The position numbers and the translations under genes were made by a program. A model generated the notes under the pieces. It had not been told where the DNA came from. It searched no databases and saw only the letters and a list, made by a program, of their open reading frames with translations. Shown piece by piece: positions 27,267 through 36,633 of a DNA stretch of 64,000 nucleotides. The first letter of the stretch is position 1, and every line of letters begins with the position of its first letter. This stretch comes from an uncultured Draconibacterium sp. (lineage in GTDB: Bacteria > Bacteroidota > Bacteroidia > Bacteroidales > Prolixibacteraceae), in contig NZ_OY782038.1 of NCBI RefSeq assembly GCF_963677575.1, forward strand, positions 2,421,501 to 2,485,500. The letters are read 5' to 3'.

Positions 27267-29534
27267 ATGAAAAAAAACGGAATAGCAATAATATTTCTGA
27301 TGGTGATTGCCACACTGGTACTATTCGTGCAACTTAAACCGGTATTTCAACACCCCAATTCTATTTTATATTCAAAAGGTGGAGATGCACAAAAAAGCTA
27401 TTTCAATTTTTCGTACTATTTAAAATACGACGATGGCATTCGGCACGGCGGTATCAACTATCCATATGGCGATCATTTGCAATACATTAATTCGCATCCG
27501 CTTTATGTGCAGCTTGTAAAGTTTGTCGACAAACATATTTACCCGGTTGCCAACCACGGTGTTGCCATTTTAAACCTAACGATGCTGGCACTTTTTCTGC
27601 TGGCACTTCCGTTTATCTTTCTTATTCTCCGGCACTATTCGCTACCACGTTGGTATGCCGGAATTATATCGCTCATTATTCTGTTTCTTAGTCCGCAATT
27701 CGATCGGATTCATGGTCACTTTGAAATGGTTTATGCCGTTTTTCTACCCATGTTTTGGTACTTGCTTATTCGTTGGCGACAGGGGAAAAAACGAATGCTG
27801 TGGTCAATACTTCTGGTTCTTGCAGCATTAGTCGGTGGTTTTACAAGCGCCTATTTTGCGGCCTTTTATACCATTCTATTATTCGGTGTATTAATCGTTG
27901 AATCTTGGAACCATCGAAAAAACCTTTCAGTCTATTGGAAAACCGGCCTGTATTTATTTACAATCGCAGTAATACCTCTGATTATTGTTAAAGGGCTTGT
28001 TTTGGCAACCGATTGGGTTTCGGACCGGCCAAATAATCCGTACGGTTTTTACGTATACCATGCCAACTTTTTAAGCATCTTTCTTCCTCCAGGCTCACAA
28101 CTGAAAAGCATTCTGGGAAATCATATCAATATGGATTTTCAATGGGAAGGACGCGCTTACGTTGGGCTACCGGCAACTATACTCGTTATATCAATGTTTA
28201 TAACAGGAGTTTTCAACCTGATAAGCAAAAAGAAAAGCAGCTGGAAGTTTTTTAAACCCACAAAAAAGATCGAAGTATTTTTCTACGCGTCGATACTCAT
28301 TCTTTTATTTTCAATGTGTATTCCGTTTAAATACGGATTCGATTGGCTGTTGGATGTGCTGCCTCCGGTAAAACAGTTTCGGGCCTTGGGGCGATTTACG
28401 TGGGTCTTTTATTATGTGTTTACAGCCTACACCGCTTGGTTTATATATCGTTTGTTTCGTTTGCTAAAAATCAGAAAACTGCCTGTAGTAGCAACCATTC
28501 TGTTGATCTTGGTAATTGGCTATTGGGCTATCGACGCCGGAGTAAATATTAAGCGTAGCACCCGCAACTTATTAAACAAAAACGACAAGTTTGAATCGGA
28601 CGACAGCGAATATCGGACACGTTTTCAGGAAGCAAAAGTAAATCCCGACGAGTTTCAGGCAATTTTCTTTTTACCATTTGCCAGCACCTGCGGCGATAAA
28701 CTGCTGTTTGAACACAGCCTGAATGGTTTTTCTGAGGCCATGAAATGTTCCTATCACACCGGACTACCACTTATCCAAAGTTTTTCGCCAAGACTTTCGT
28801 ATTCGCAGGCACTTAGCAGTATTCAAATGCTGGCAACGCCGGCCATTCGAAAAACCCGGCTCGACGATATGAACGACAAACCTATTTTGCTGGTCTGCAC
28901 AAAAGAAAAATTAAACGACCGCGAAAAATGGCTGCAAAATAAGGCAGAAGTATTCTGGGAAGATAAATACATCACTCTGTCGCGACTTCCACTTTCTGTT
29001 TTTCATGATAGTTATAATGAGTGGCATAATAGAATTGAAACGGAGATTCCGAATCTACAGTCGTTTGGAGAAATTGCAACTGACACCGCTATAAACTCAA
29101 TACTTTTTAATGGTTTTGAAGACGGTTCTATGAAAACCATTTTTAGTGGAAACGCCTCTTTTTACAGTAGAAAAGGCCTACAGGTTTTACTCGATAAAAA
29201 GATTGATGCTCAATTTCAAGAAGGAAAATACGAATTGTCATTCTGGCTTTACGTCGACAGTAGAAAATACGACATGCCCAAAGCTGAGGTGAAAGTTTTT
29301 GATGCAGATGGTAAGCAGAAGTTTTACAAACGAATGAACACACGCCAAGTGCATGATACTTACAACGGCTGGATTCGTGTTTCGGAGATGGTTGAGCTCC
29401 GCCCCGAAAACACATTGCAGCTGCTTATTAAAGATGAATATGTATCGGTCGATAACCTTTTGGTAAAACCTGCCGATGCAAAAGTTCTGATAAAAACATC
29501 AGGGCAAAACTTTTTTAATAACTACCCGTTATAA
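27267..29534 (+). CDS. Large polytopic membrane protein with C-terminal beta-rich domain
   Basis: A 755-residue protein with about eleven helices in the first 430 residues, then a long soluble part. The first outer loop carries GGDAQKSYFNFSYYLKYDDG and YPYGDH, resembling GT-C enzymes with an acidic loop residue. HGHFEMVYAVFLPMFWYLLIRW is a second conserved-looking segment. The final 170 residues resemble a carbohydrate-binding sandwich. The substrate is unknown. It may belong functionally with the GT2 and DUF2079 genes, but it has its own promoter-like box. Confidence 0.6.
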   Translation: MKKNGIAIIFLMVIATLVLFVQLKPVFQHPNSILYSKGGDAQKSYFNFSYYLKYDDGIRHGGINYPYGDHLQYINSHPLYVQLVKFVDKHIYPVANHGVAILNLTMLALFLLALPFIFLILRHYSLPRWYAGIISLIILFLSPQFDRIHGHFEMVYAVFLPMFWYLLIRWRQGKKRMLWSILLVLAALVGGFTSAYFAAFYTILLFGVLIVESWNHRKNLSVYWKTGLYLFTIAVIPLIIVKGLVLATDWVSDRPNNPYGFYVYHANFLSIFLPPGSQLKSILGNHINMDFQWEGRAYVGLPATILVISMFITGVFNLISKKKSSWKFFKPTKKIEVFFYASILILLFSMCIPFKYGFDWLLDVLPPVKQFRALGRFTWVFYYVFTAYTAWFIYRLFRLLKIRKLPVVATILLILVIGYWAIDAGVNIKRSTRNLLNKNDKFESDDSEYRTRFQEAKVNPDEFQAIFFLPFASTCGDKLLFEHSLNGFSEAMKCSYHTGLPLIQSFSPRLSYSQALSSIQMLATPAIRKTRLDDMNDKPILLVCTKEKLNDREKWLQNKAEVFWEDKYITLSRLPLSVFHDSYNEWHNRIETEIPNLQSFGEIATDTAINSILFNGFEDGSMKTIFSGNASFYSRKGLQVLLDKKIDAQFQEGKYELSFWLYVDSRKYDMPKAEVKVFDADGKQKFYKRMNTRQVHDTYNGWIRVSEMVELRPENTLQLLIKDEYVSVDNLLVKPADAKVLIKTSGQNFFNNYPL

Positions 29535-29630
29535 AAGCATTTTACATATTTTCTGACACCACTAAATTTTCTAAAATCGTTTGATTTTTCAGAATTATAT
29601 TTCACCTTTAAAACAACAAACAGAGTTACT

Positions 29631-31847
29631 ATGGCAAAATCGCTGGTAAACACTAATGCAAAATTTGGCACCCTGCCGGTATTTCTAACGGCACTTTCTA
29701 CTATTCTTGGAGCAATTTTATTTCTGCGTTTTGGCTGGGCTGTTGGCCAGGTTGGTTTTATCGGTGTAATTGGCATTGTTGCATTGGGGCATATTGTAAC
29801 TATTCCTACGGCTTTTGCAGTAGCTGAAATTGCCACCAACCAACGTGTGCAAGGCGGCGGCGCTTATTACATTATCAGTCGGTCGTTCGGATTAAATATT
29901 GGAGGAGCCATTGGCATTGCGTTATATCTATCGCAAGCTATTAGTGTAGCTTTTTATGTTATTGCTTTTGGCGAAGCGTTTGAGCCGGTAATAAAATGGA
30001 TTGGTGAAACTTATAATTTTTATATCCCCGATCGAAGATGGATTTCCATTCCAACCATGTTTTTGCTGTCCATCCTAATTCTTACAAAAGGGGCAAATGT
30101 GGGCATGAAAGCACTGTATGTGGTAGTTGCCATTTTATTGACTTCGATAGCCATGTTCTTTTTAGGCGATTCAACGATAAAACCCGAGACGGTTAATTTT
30201 CATAGTAAAATTCCCAATAACCTGAATTTCTTTTTTGTTTTTACTATTATCTTCCCTGCATTTACAGGGCTCGCAGCCGGGTTAGGACTTTCAGGCGATT
30301 TAAAAGATCCAAAAAAATCGATTCCCCGCGGAACACTGTGGGCAACAGTAGTCGGGATGTTGGTATATGTTGCCGTTGCTTATAAATTTGCGGTTTCTGC
30401 AACACCCGAAGACCTGGTGGCCGACCAGCTGATTATGAGCAAAATTGCCATTTGGGGGCCAATAATCCCGATTGGATTGGCAGCTGCGTCATTAAGTTCG
30501 GCGCTAGGATCGATAATGGTCGCACCACGAACTTTACAAGCCATTGGCTACGACGATATTTTTCCGCAGGGACACATAAACCGCTGGTTTGCCAAAGGAA
30601 GGAAGAACGATAACGAACCTATTAACGGATCGCTGATTACCATTATCATTGCCTTTGTTTTTGTAATAGTTGGCGATGTTAACTTTGTGGCACAAATCAT
30701 CTCCATGTTTTTCATGGTAACCTACAGCGCCATCTGCCTTATCTCTTTACTGGAGCACTTTGCCGCTGACCCCGCCTACCGCCCAACATTCCGTTCAAGC
30801 TGGCATTTATCGCTTATCGGAACACTTTCATCGTTGTGGTTAATGTTTAAAATGAATGCTACTTATGCAGCTGTTTCGGTAGTAATTATGGCGATGATTT
30901 ATTACATTATCATGCTAAATAACGAGGAGAACCAGGGACTAAATAAACTTTTCCGTGGCGTAATTTTCCAACTTAGCCGACAACTTCAAATTATGCTGCA
31001 ACGTGCCGACAGCGAAAAAGATAAAGGATGGCGACCGTTTGGTGTTTGTATTTCGCACGATACTTTCAAGCGCCGCTCGGCATTCGACATTATGCGCTGG
31101 ATTTCGTATAAATACGGTTTTGGAACCTATATTCACTTCATTAAAGGTTTGCTGAATGAGAAAAATACGGAAGAATCAAAACAGGTTCTCGATCGTCTGA
31201 TTCAACTGTCGGCAGGAAGTCAAAACCGTGTTTACCTCGACACAATAATCTCGCCATCCTACACCTCGGCAATTGCGCAGGTGGTGCAACTTTCAGGAAT
31301 TTCGGGCAAAGGAAACAATCTTATTCTGTTTGAATTTTCGCGAACCGATCCGGGCAACCTGAAAGAAATTACCGGCAATTACCAAATTGTAGAATCGGCC
31401 GGATTTGATATTTGTATTCTGAATACTTCGTACAAAAGTTTTGGGTATAAAAAGGAGATTCACATCTGGATACGACCGGAAGACTATGTGAATGCGAACC
31501 TGATGATTTTACTGGGCTACATCATTTTAGGCCATCCGGAGTGGAAAAAAGGAAAGATTAAAATATTTGCACTTTACCCCGAACAAGACATGGAGGAAAA
31601 ACGCAAACAATTAATGGAGTTGATAAAGGCCGGACGATTGCCAATTAGCCCGTCGAACATTTCGATGGTGCCTTATGAGTCGGGCGACCGAAAAAGCAAA
31701 ATCATGAAATATTCGGCCGATGCCGACCTTACAATAATCGGATTTACAACCGATGCACTGAAAAATATTGAAGAATTCAGCGAAGGCTACAACGATCTGG
31801 GCAACATCCTGTTTGTGAGCTCAAACCGGGCAAAAGCAATAAACTAG
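29631..31847 (+). CDS. APC-superfamily transporter, SLC12 (cation-chloride cotransporter)-like
   Basis: A 738-residue transporter with about twelve helices (residues 12-430), beginning GTLPVFLTALSTILGAILFLRFGWAVGQVG, the signature of bacterial SLC12-like proteins. A cytoplasmic C-terminal domain of about 300 residues follows, as in Na-K-Cl cotransporters. It probably moves ions or amino acids; the substrate cannot be read from the sequence. It lies alone, with coaD following 64 bp after it. Confidence 0.82.
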   Translation: MAKSLVNTNAKFGTLPVFLTALSTILGAILFLRFGWAVGQVGFIGVIGIVALGHIVTIPTAFAVAEIATNQRVQGGGAYYIISRSFGLNIGGAIGIALYLSQAISVAFYVIAFGEAFEPVIKWIGETYNFYIPDRRWISIPTMFLLSILILTKGANVGMKALYVVVAILLTSIAMFFLGDSTIKPETVNFHSKIPNNLNFFFVFTIIFPAFTGLAAGLGLSGDLKDPKKSIPRGTLWATVVGMLVYVAVAYKFAVSATPEDLVADQLIMSKIAIWGPIIPIGLAAASLSSALGSIMVAPRTLQAIGYDDIFPQGHINRWFAKGRKNDNEPINGSLITIIIAFVFVIVGDVNFVAQIISMFFMVTYSAICLISLLEHFAADPAYRPTFRSSWHLSLIGTLSSLWLMFKMNATYAAVSVVIMAMIYYIIMLNNEENQGLNKLFRGVIFQLSRQLQIMLQRADSEKDKGWRPFGVCISHDTFKRRSAFDIMRWISYKYGFGTYIHFIKGLLNEKNTEESKQVLDRLIQLSAGSQNRVYLDTIISPSYTSAIAQVVQLSGISGKGNNLILFEFSRTDPGNLKEITGNYQIVESAGFDICILNTSYKSFGYKKEIHIWIRPEDYVNANLMILLGYIILGHPEWKKGKIKIFALYPEQDMEEKRKQLMELIKAGRLPISPSNISMVPYESGDRKSKIMKYSADADLTIIGFTTDALKNIEEFSEGYNDLGNILFVSSNRAKAIN

Positions 31848-31882
31848 ACGCCGCTTTCGTTTTTACAATTAGCATTTTTAGC

Positions 31883-31890
31883 TAGTTTTG
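31883..31890 (+). promoter_or_regulatory. -7 promoter box before coaD
   Basis: TAGTTTTG matches TAnnTTTG, with 21 bp between it and the ATG at 31912. The box overlaps an alternative in-frame TTG start at 31888, which argues for the ATG as the true start of coaD. Confidence 0.5.
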
Positions 31891-31911
31891 AACCACTTTA
31901 AACGATTCAAA

Positions 31912-32388
31912 ATGGAAAGAATAGCCATATTTCCCGGATCTTTTGATCCATTTACGATAGGACACGAGTCAATTGTTCGACGTGCCATTTCAATGTTCGA
32001 CAAAATTTATGTCATGATCGGTTTTAACGCCAATAAAAAATCGTTCTTTCCAATTGAAAAAAGGCTAAAGTGGATCAACGAGGTTTTTAAAGACGAACCT
32101 ACTGTTGAAGTTCGTTTGCACGAAGGATTGACCGTAGATTTCTGTAAAGAAGTAGGCGCAAAATATATTTTACGGGGCATTCGCACCTCATCTGATTTTG
32201 AGTACGAACGCGCCATTGCCCAGGTCAATAAAAAAATGCACCCGGAGATTGAATCGGTATTTCTACTCACCCTTCCGGAGCATACACCGGTTAACGCAAG
32301 TATAATTCGCGATATTGTTTCGCATGGCGGCGATGCCAGCATGTTCCTGCCAAAAGGGCTGGATATGAGCGAATTTAAAGTTGAATAA
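31912..32388 (+). CDS. coaD: Phosphopantetheine adenylyltransferase
   Basis: A 158-residue enzyme that joins ATP and 4'-phosphopantetheine to dephospho-CoA in coenzyme A synthesis. The nucleotidyltransferase motif FPGSFDPFTIGH is at residues 6-17, RGIRTSSDFEYE in the middle, and VNASIIRDIVSHGGD (the ISSS/T-type motif) near the end. The ATG at 31912 (MERIAIFPG) gives the normal length. An in-frame TTG 24 bp upstream lies within the promoter box. Confidence 0.96.
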   Translation: MERIAIFPGSFDPFTIGHESIVRRAISMFDKIYVMIGFNANKKSFFPIEKRLKWINEVFKDEPTVEVRLHEGLTVDFCKEVGAKYILRGIRTSSDFEYERAIAQVNKKMHPEIESVFLLTLPEHTPVNASIIRDIVSHGGDASMFLPKGLDMSEFKVE

Positions 32389-32393
32389 CACCT

Positions 32394-33815
32394 ATGAACA
32401 ATAGCATACGTTTTTTGATAACCCTCGTTGTTTCGCTGAGTTTTTCGTTCAATGGACTGGCAACAACTATCCGTTGCACCAATCCTGAATACGCCAACGA
32501 ACAGCTTACTTTTTATGCCTTTGCCGACCCGATTTCGAACACCAATAAAGTGGCTTTTACTTTAAAATTTAACAACGAAGGAATTAGCGAGGCTTCAATA
32601 CAAGCTGATGAGCCGGTTTTTACTTTTTCTGAATTTGGAATTTACCGCGGAATGCTATTGATTGAACCGGGAAAAACCATCGATTTAAAACTTCCGCCAC
32701 TAAAAAAGAAATCGTTTGCCGATCAAAAGAATCCTTATTTTCAGCCAATTTCATTCTGGGTTTTTACCAACAACGGCGAAATGCTCAATGACAAAATCAG
32801 TCGTTTTGAACAGAAACTAAATGAATTAACCGACAAAGATTTTAACGCCTTATATTTTCAGCAATCCGAAGCTGCTTTTAACCGACTAAAAGCCGGTATC
32901 GACGAGGCTTTTCCTGAAAAAGGATCGGAGAGTTTTGAGCTTCACAAAACACTGCGTTTAAAACTTATGGAAGCTGATATTTTTAGAATGAGTCCCGAAG
33001 ATTATTCTGCTATTTTTCAGTCAATTTCACCGCAGTTCTGGGGACATCAATCGTTTAAAACCTTATTCGACAAAACTTTCGACAAACAGTTGAGCTTTTC
33101 GGCAAAAGCCATCGGCGGAGCTAAAGTATCGGCCGCAGTTGCCAGAGAAAACATTAACGGCCTGCTTGATTTTATTTCTGAGAAATATAAGCTGTCGGGG
33201 AAAATGGCCGATTTGGTTTTATTGAAAATGCTGCACGATGGTTTTTACTCCAAAGAATTTCCGGAGAAAGCCATTAAAAATATGATTGCCAGCAAACATT
33301 TTACGAGCAATCAGGAAATAAAAATCCGTGAAGCCGCGAATAACATTGCTTCTAAAATTTCATTTCTGGAAAAAGGAAGCGTAGCACCGGCGATTTGTTT
33401 AAGCGATATTAACGGCAAAAAGGTTTGTACAAACGACAGCCAGGAGAAATTTAAATACATTGTTTTTGCCGATGTGGAAACCGTTATTTGCCAGGAACAC
33501 TTAAAATACCTGAGCCGCCTAAACGAACTATTTAATAAAAACCTTGATATTTTTGTGGTGCTGCGAAACACGGACAAAACAGGGATCGACAGCTTTTTTG
33601 AAGAAAATAAAGTGCCGGCTACCATCCTAATCGACACGGAAAATACAGCCATTGCAGAATATAAAGTCCGGTCTTTCCCACAATGCTTTTTGCTAAACGA
33701 AAAACACCAGGTGGTTTTCGATGATGCAAAAGCACCCTTAAACGGTTTCGAGCAACAATTTGGCACGTGGCTGCGCAACGAATTGTTTATGCGTCAACGC
33801 AATCAGGAGCGGTAA
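32394..33815 (+). CDS. Secreted protein with C-terminal thioredoxin-like fold lacking CXXC
   Basis: A 473-residue protein of unknown function. It has a signal peptide (about residues 1-23), a beta-rich N-terminal domain, a helical middle, and from about residue 325 a TlpA/thioredoxin-like domain (GSVAPAICLSDINGKKV, then VFADVETVICQEHLKYL). The expected CXXC is replaced by TVIC, so disulfide chemistry of the usual kind is unlikely. It follows coaD by 5 bp and overlaps the convergent NUDIX gene by 13 bp. Confidence 0.7.
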   Translation: MNNSIRFLITLVVSLSFSFNGLATTIRCTNPEYANEQLTFYAFADPISNTNKVAFTLKFNNEGISEASIQADEPVFTFSEFGIYRGMLLIEPGKTIDLKLPPLKKKSFADQKNPYFQPISFWVFTNNGEMLNDKISRFEQKLNELTDKDFNALYFQQSEAAFNRLKAGIDEAFPEKGSESFELHKTLRLKLMEADIFRMSPEDYSAIFQSISPQFWGHQSFKTLFDKTFDKQLSFSAKAIGGAKVSAAVARENINGLLDFISEKYKLSGKMADLVLLKMLHDGFYSKEFPEKAIKNMIASKHFTSNQEIKIREAANNIASKISFLEKGSVAPAICLSDINGKKVCTNDSQEKFKYIVFADVETVICQEHLKYLSRLNELFNKNLDIFVVLRNTDKTGIDSFFEENKVPATILIDTENTAIAEYKVRSFPQCFLLNEKHQVVFDDAKAPLNGFEQQFGTWLRNELFMRQRNQER

Positions 33816-34429
33816 AGTTCGATGAGAGCTTTTAGGTTTTCATAGGTATTTTCAAGAACTACATCCAACTCATTCGGGTGAAACCAGCGCACTTTGGTAA
33901 TTCCCTCTTCTTGTTGGGGAGTTGGCGTTTCGTCTCCATTGTACTCCATTTCAAACCAAAACGTCTCCTTAAAGATCCACTGCCCAAATGTTTTTTTATA
34001 AGGCGATTTGTAAATGTGATAGGTTGATGGCAACGCTTTTACAATGGAATGATTCGTTATTCCACATTCTTCTTCCACTTCCCGCAAAGCTGCTGTTTCG
34101 TTATCTTCTCCTTTATCGATTTTTCCTTTTGGCAGATCCCATTTTCCGTTTCTGAAAATGAAAAGCAGTTTCCCGTCACATTTTACAACACCTCCCGCAG
34201 CATCAATCTGCAAAAGTGCCGATCTGAAATTCTGAAACAAAAGCTCAACTTCAGGATGTTCTACAACAGTTTCCGTCATATCGCTGTTTTCAAATTCCGA
34301 TAACCAGCCCATTATATCGTCAATGCCGCTGTTTTCGGTTAAAATCCGGCATAGTTTACTCAATGTTATATTCGCGCCCGGCATAAAACCGATCCTCTTT
34401 TCATTCAAAAAAACTTTATACTTTTGCAT
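33803..34429 (-). CDS. NUDIX hydrolase
   Basis: A 208-residue protein. The NUDIX box is seen as GKIDKGEDNETAALREVEEECGI (G-x5-E-x7-REVxEEx-G), where Mg binding drives hydrolysis of a nucleoside diphosphate linked to another group. The N-terminal 75 residues are a separate small domain. The start at 34429 (MQKYKVFLNEKR) is preferred because a longer frame would run through the pyrE promoter and start. Substrate unknown. Confidence 0.83.
   Translation of the reverse strand: MQKYKVFLNEKRIGFMPGANITLSKLCRILTENSGIDDIMGWLSEFENSDMTETVVEHPEVELLFQNFRSALLQIDAAGGVVKCDGKLLFIFRNGKWDLPKGKIDKGEDNETAALREVEEECGITNHSIVKALPSTYHIYKSPYKKTFGQWIFKETFWFEMEYNGDETPTPQQEEGITKVRWFHPNELDVVLENTYENLKALIELYRS
34419..34426 (+). 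promoter_or_regulatory. -7 promoter box before pyrE
   Basis: TACTTTTG matches TAnnTTTG and ends 25 bp before the pyrE ATG at 34452. It overlaps the start region of the divergent NUDIX gene, so the two start codons lie only 22 bp apart. Confidence 0.45.
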
Positions 34430-34451
34430 TGAATTAAAATTGCACATAATT

Positions 34452-35084
34452 ATGGAAAATATACAAACTGAAGTAACCAAGCGATTACTTGAAATTAACA
34501 CTATAAAGATACAACCAGATAATCCATTTACATGGGCATCGGGTTGGAAATCTCCAATTTATTGCGACAACAGAAAAACGCTTTCTTATCCTGATACCCG
34601 CGCTTTCATTCGCGATGCATTTGTACAGTTGATTCAGGAAAAATACCCGGAAGCAGAAGTAATTGCCGGAGTAGCTACCGGAGCCATTGCAATTGGTGCA
34701 TTGGTAGCCGACAAATTGGGACTTCCATTCATTTATGTTCGTTCGAAACCAAAAGGTCACGGACTGGAAAACCTGATCGAGGGCGACCTGAAACCATTCA
34801 AGAAAGTTGTTGTTGTTGAAGACCTTGTTTCTACAGGAATAAGCAGTTTAAAAGCTGCCGAAGCCGTTAACAACTTTGGTGGCGATGTTGTGGGAATGGT
34901 ATCGATTTTCACTTACAATTTCCCACTTGCAAAAGAAAACTTCGAAAAAGCGGGTATTGAACTTACTTCGTTGAGCCGTTACCAGATCCTGATCGACTTT
35001 TCGCTGGAAAGAGGAGATATTACAAAAGACCAGGTGGAGTCGCTGATGGAGTGGCGCGAAGACCCTGCAAACTGGGGAAAATAA
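34452..35084 (+). CDS. pyrE: Orotate phosphoribosyltransferase
   Basis: A 210-residue enzyme adding orotate to PRPP to form OMP in pyrimidine synthesis. It shows the family start (FTWASGWKSPIYCDNRK), GVATGAIAIGALVAD, YVRSKPKGHG and the PRPP-binding motif VVVVEDLVSTGIS. The ATG at 34452 gives the family's usual N-terminus; a longer frame from 34323 would overlap the NUDIX gene. A terminator follows at 35109. Confidence 0.96.
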   Translation: MENIQTEVTKRLLEINTIKIQPDNPFTWASGWKSPIYCDNRKTLSYPDTRAFIRDAFVQLIQEKYPEAEVIAGVATGAIAIGALVADKLGLPFIYVRSKPKGHGLENLIEGDLKPFKKVVVVEDLVSTGISSLKAAEAVNNFGGDVVGMVSIFTYNFPLAKENFEKAGIELTSLSRYQILIDFSLERGDITKDQVESLMEWREDPANWGK

Positions 35085-35108
35085 CCGAAAATAAAGACAT
35101 TAAATATT

Positions 35109-35144
35109 TCCCGCTCCTGATGGCTATTGGGGGCGGGATTTTTT
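35109..35144 (+). terminator. Intrinsic terminator after pyrE
   Basis: A ten-pair stem (35109-35118 with 35129-35138, including TCCCGC against GCGGGA) is followed by six T residues at 35139-35144. It ends 10 bp before the next start codon at 35154. Confidence 0.75.
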
Positions 35145-35153
35145 ATTAAAATT

Positions 35154-35603
35154 ATGGCACTCAACAAATACGTTAGCGAAGTAAAAGTTATCGAACACAA
35201 CCAACAGGTGGTTTTTAATTACCTGTCGAATTTCGAAAACCTATCTACTTACCTCAATTCAGGCTTGATAGAGAAAATAACAGAAAAAGTTCCACAGATT
35301 AAAATTACCGATTTTGAGTCGGACCAGGACTCCTGTAGATTCAACATCACCGGGCTGGGAGTTGCCGAAATTAAGATTGTTAACCGCGAGCCTTTTAAAA
35401 CGGTAAAAGTTGAAAGTTCGGGTGGTTTACCGCTGAGTTTTACCTTTTGGATTCAGTTAATGCCCATCGACGAATACAAAACAAAAATGCGCCTTACACT
35501 GCACGCCGAAATGAGCATGATGATAAAAATGATGGCCGGAAGTAAACTGGGAGAAGGAATTAATCAGTTGGCCGATACACTTTCGAAATTACCATATCAG
35601 TAG
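35154..35603 (+). CDS. SRPBCC-like (START/Bet v 1 fold) protein
   Basis: A 149-residue soluble protein with the pattern of a START/SRPBCC fold: VIEHNQQVVFNYLSNFENLSTYLNSG at the start, a beta-rich middle and a long C-terminal helix (GSKLGEGINQLADTLSKL). Such proteins bind hydrophobic ligands; the ligand here is unknown. The start at 35154 (MALNKYVSE) is preferred over an upstream ATG at 35127 that falls within the pyrE terminator. Confidence 0.7.
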   Translation: MALNKYVSEVKVIEHNQQVVFNYLSNFENLSTYLNSGLIEKITEKVPQIKITDFESDQDSCRFNITGLGVAEIKIVNREPFKTVKVESSGGLPLSFTFWIQLMPIDEYKTKMRLTLHAEMSMMIKMMAGSKLGEGINQLADTLSKLPYQ

Positions 35604-35652
35604 CCGTTTTCCAAATTTCGGATGTTGATTAACAATTTTAGATTTTAGAAGG

Positions 35653-35710
35653 AATAGGCAATTGGCAAAATCTAATGTGTCCTATGTGCCTATTGTGGTT
35701 CACAAAAAAT
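35653..35710 (-). repeat. Second copy of the GAACCACA-TAGGCACATAG intergenic repeat
   Basis: Read on the minus strand, the sequence runs GTGAACCACAATAGGCACAT, then AGGACACATTAGATTTTGCC. It matches window positions 4-60 at most bases. It lies in the 209-bp gap between the SRPBCC gene and birA, which also holds short direct repeats of AGTCCTTCAA (about 35785-35815). Confidence 0.6.
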
Positions 35711-35812
35711 GTCAATAACAGTTGAGAGACAAAAGTACTTTTTCTACAATTTAACGGTTCTTCAATTTAGCAATCCCAAAATCAGTCCTTCAATCCTTCA
35801 CCACTCAGTCCT

Positions 35813-36553
35813 TCAAATAACAAACTCCACCTCTTTAAACATATATTCGGTTACATTTCCGTCGGACTCCTCTAACTGAAGCTGCCCAAAACTGCCAATG
35901 CCTGCAATTCTGGCGCTAAACTCTTTTCCGTCTTTCCTGTATGGGTACAAGCCCTCGTTTCTGAACAAGGATTGAAAATATTCTGCATCTACTTTTTCGA
36001 GTCTTCCCTCTCTCAATATCTCAATATAATTCTCCAGCTTCTGCAAAAAAGCTTTTAAAATATCCTGAATATCAAATTCCTTTTTCAAAAGTTGTTTCAT
36101 CGAAACCGGGTTAGGTGCATTCGAAAGAAATTGTTCCTGATTTACATTCACACCTATGCCAACTATCGAAGAATCAAGCGCGATCCCCTTCACCGTGTTT
36201 TCAATTAAAATGCCGGCAATTTTCCTTTCACCCACATAAATATCGTTGGGCCACTTAATTTTCACATCGTTTAAGTGCTGTTTTAAAACGTCGGACAAAG
36301 CCAGGCTTACAACTTTTGAGATGTAAAATTGTTTTCCTGCGTCTAAAAAACCGGGGTACAAAATCACACTGAAAAGCAAATTTTTGTTGCGTTCGCTTTC
36401 CCAAAAATTACCAACTTGTCCTCGCCCACTTTCCTGGTAATGTGCCAAAACGACAGTGCCCTGTGCCGCCTTTTCTTTTACCAGTTGCTTGGCATAGTTG
36501 TTGGTACTATCGAGCTCATTAAATACAATGATATTTTTGTCAATTAAAAACAT
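35813..36553 (-). CDS. birA: Biotin--[acetyl-CoA-carboxylase] ligase
   Basis: A 246-residue class I biotin protein ligase without the N-terminal DNA-binding domain, so it should be an enzyme only and not a repressor. Motifs are ELDSTNNYAK, ESGRGQVGNFWES (biotinyl-AMP loop, GRGQ), KWPNDIYVGERKIAGILIE and GIGVNVNQ. It attaches biotin to carboxylase carrier proteins. It is divergent from rsfS. Confidence 0.93.
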   Translation of the reverse strand: MFLIDKNIIVFNELDSTNNYAKQLVKEKAAQGTVVLAHYQESGRGQVGNFWESERNKNLLFSVILYPGFLDAGKQFYISKVVSLALSDVLKQHLNDVKIKWPNDIYVGERKIAGILIENTVKGIALDSSIVGIGVNVNQEQFLSNAPNPVSMKQLLKKEFDIQDILKAFLQKLENYIEILREGRLEKVDAEYFQSLFRNEGLYPYRKDGKEFSARIAGIGSFGQLQLEESDGNVTEYMFKEVEFVI

Positions 36554-36606
36554 ATAATTTCAAAAGTAAACCATTCTCTTTAAAAATGGTTAATGGACAA
36601 AAAGAT

Positions 36607-36614
36607 TATCTTTG
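36607..36614 (+). promoter_or_regulatory. -7 promoter box before rsfS-ftsH
   Basis: TATCTTTG matches TAnnTTTG and ends 19 bp before the rsfS ATG at 36634. A loose TTTA lies about 25 bp upstream. It probably serves the rsfS-ftsH-lutC run. Confidence 0.5.
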
Positions 36615-36633
36615 TAGGGTACAATAAATTTTT

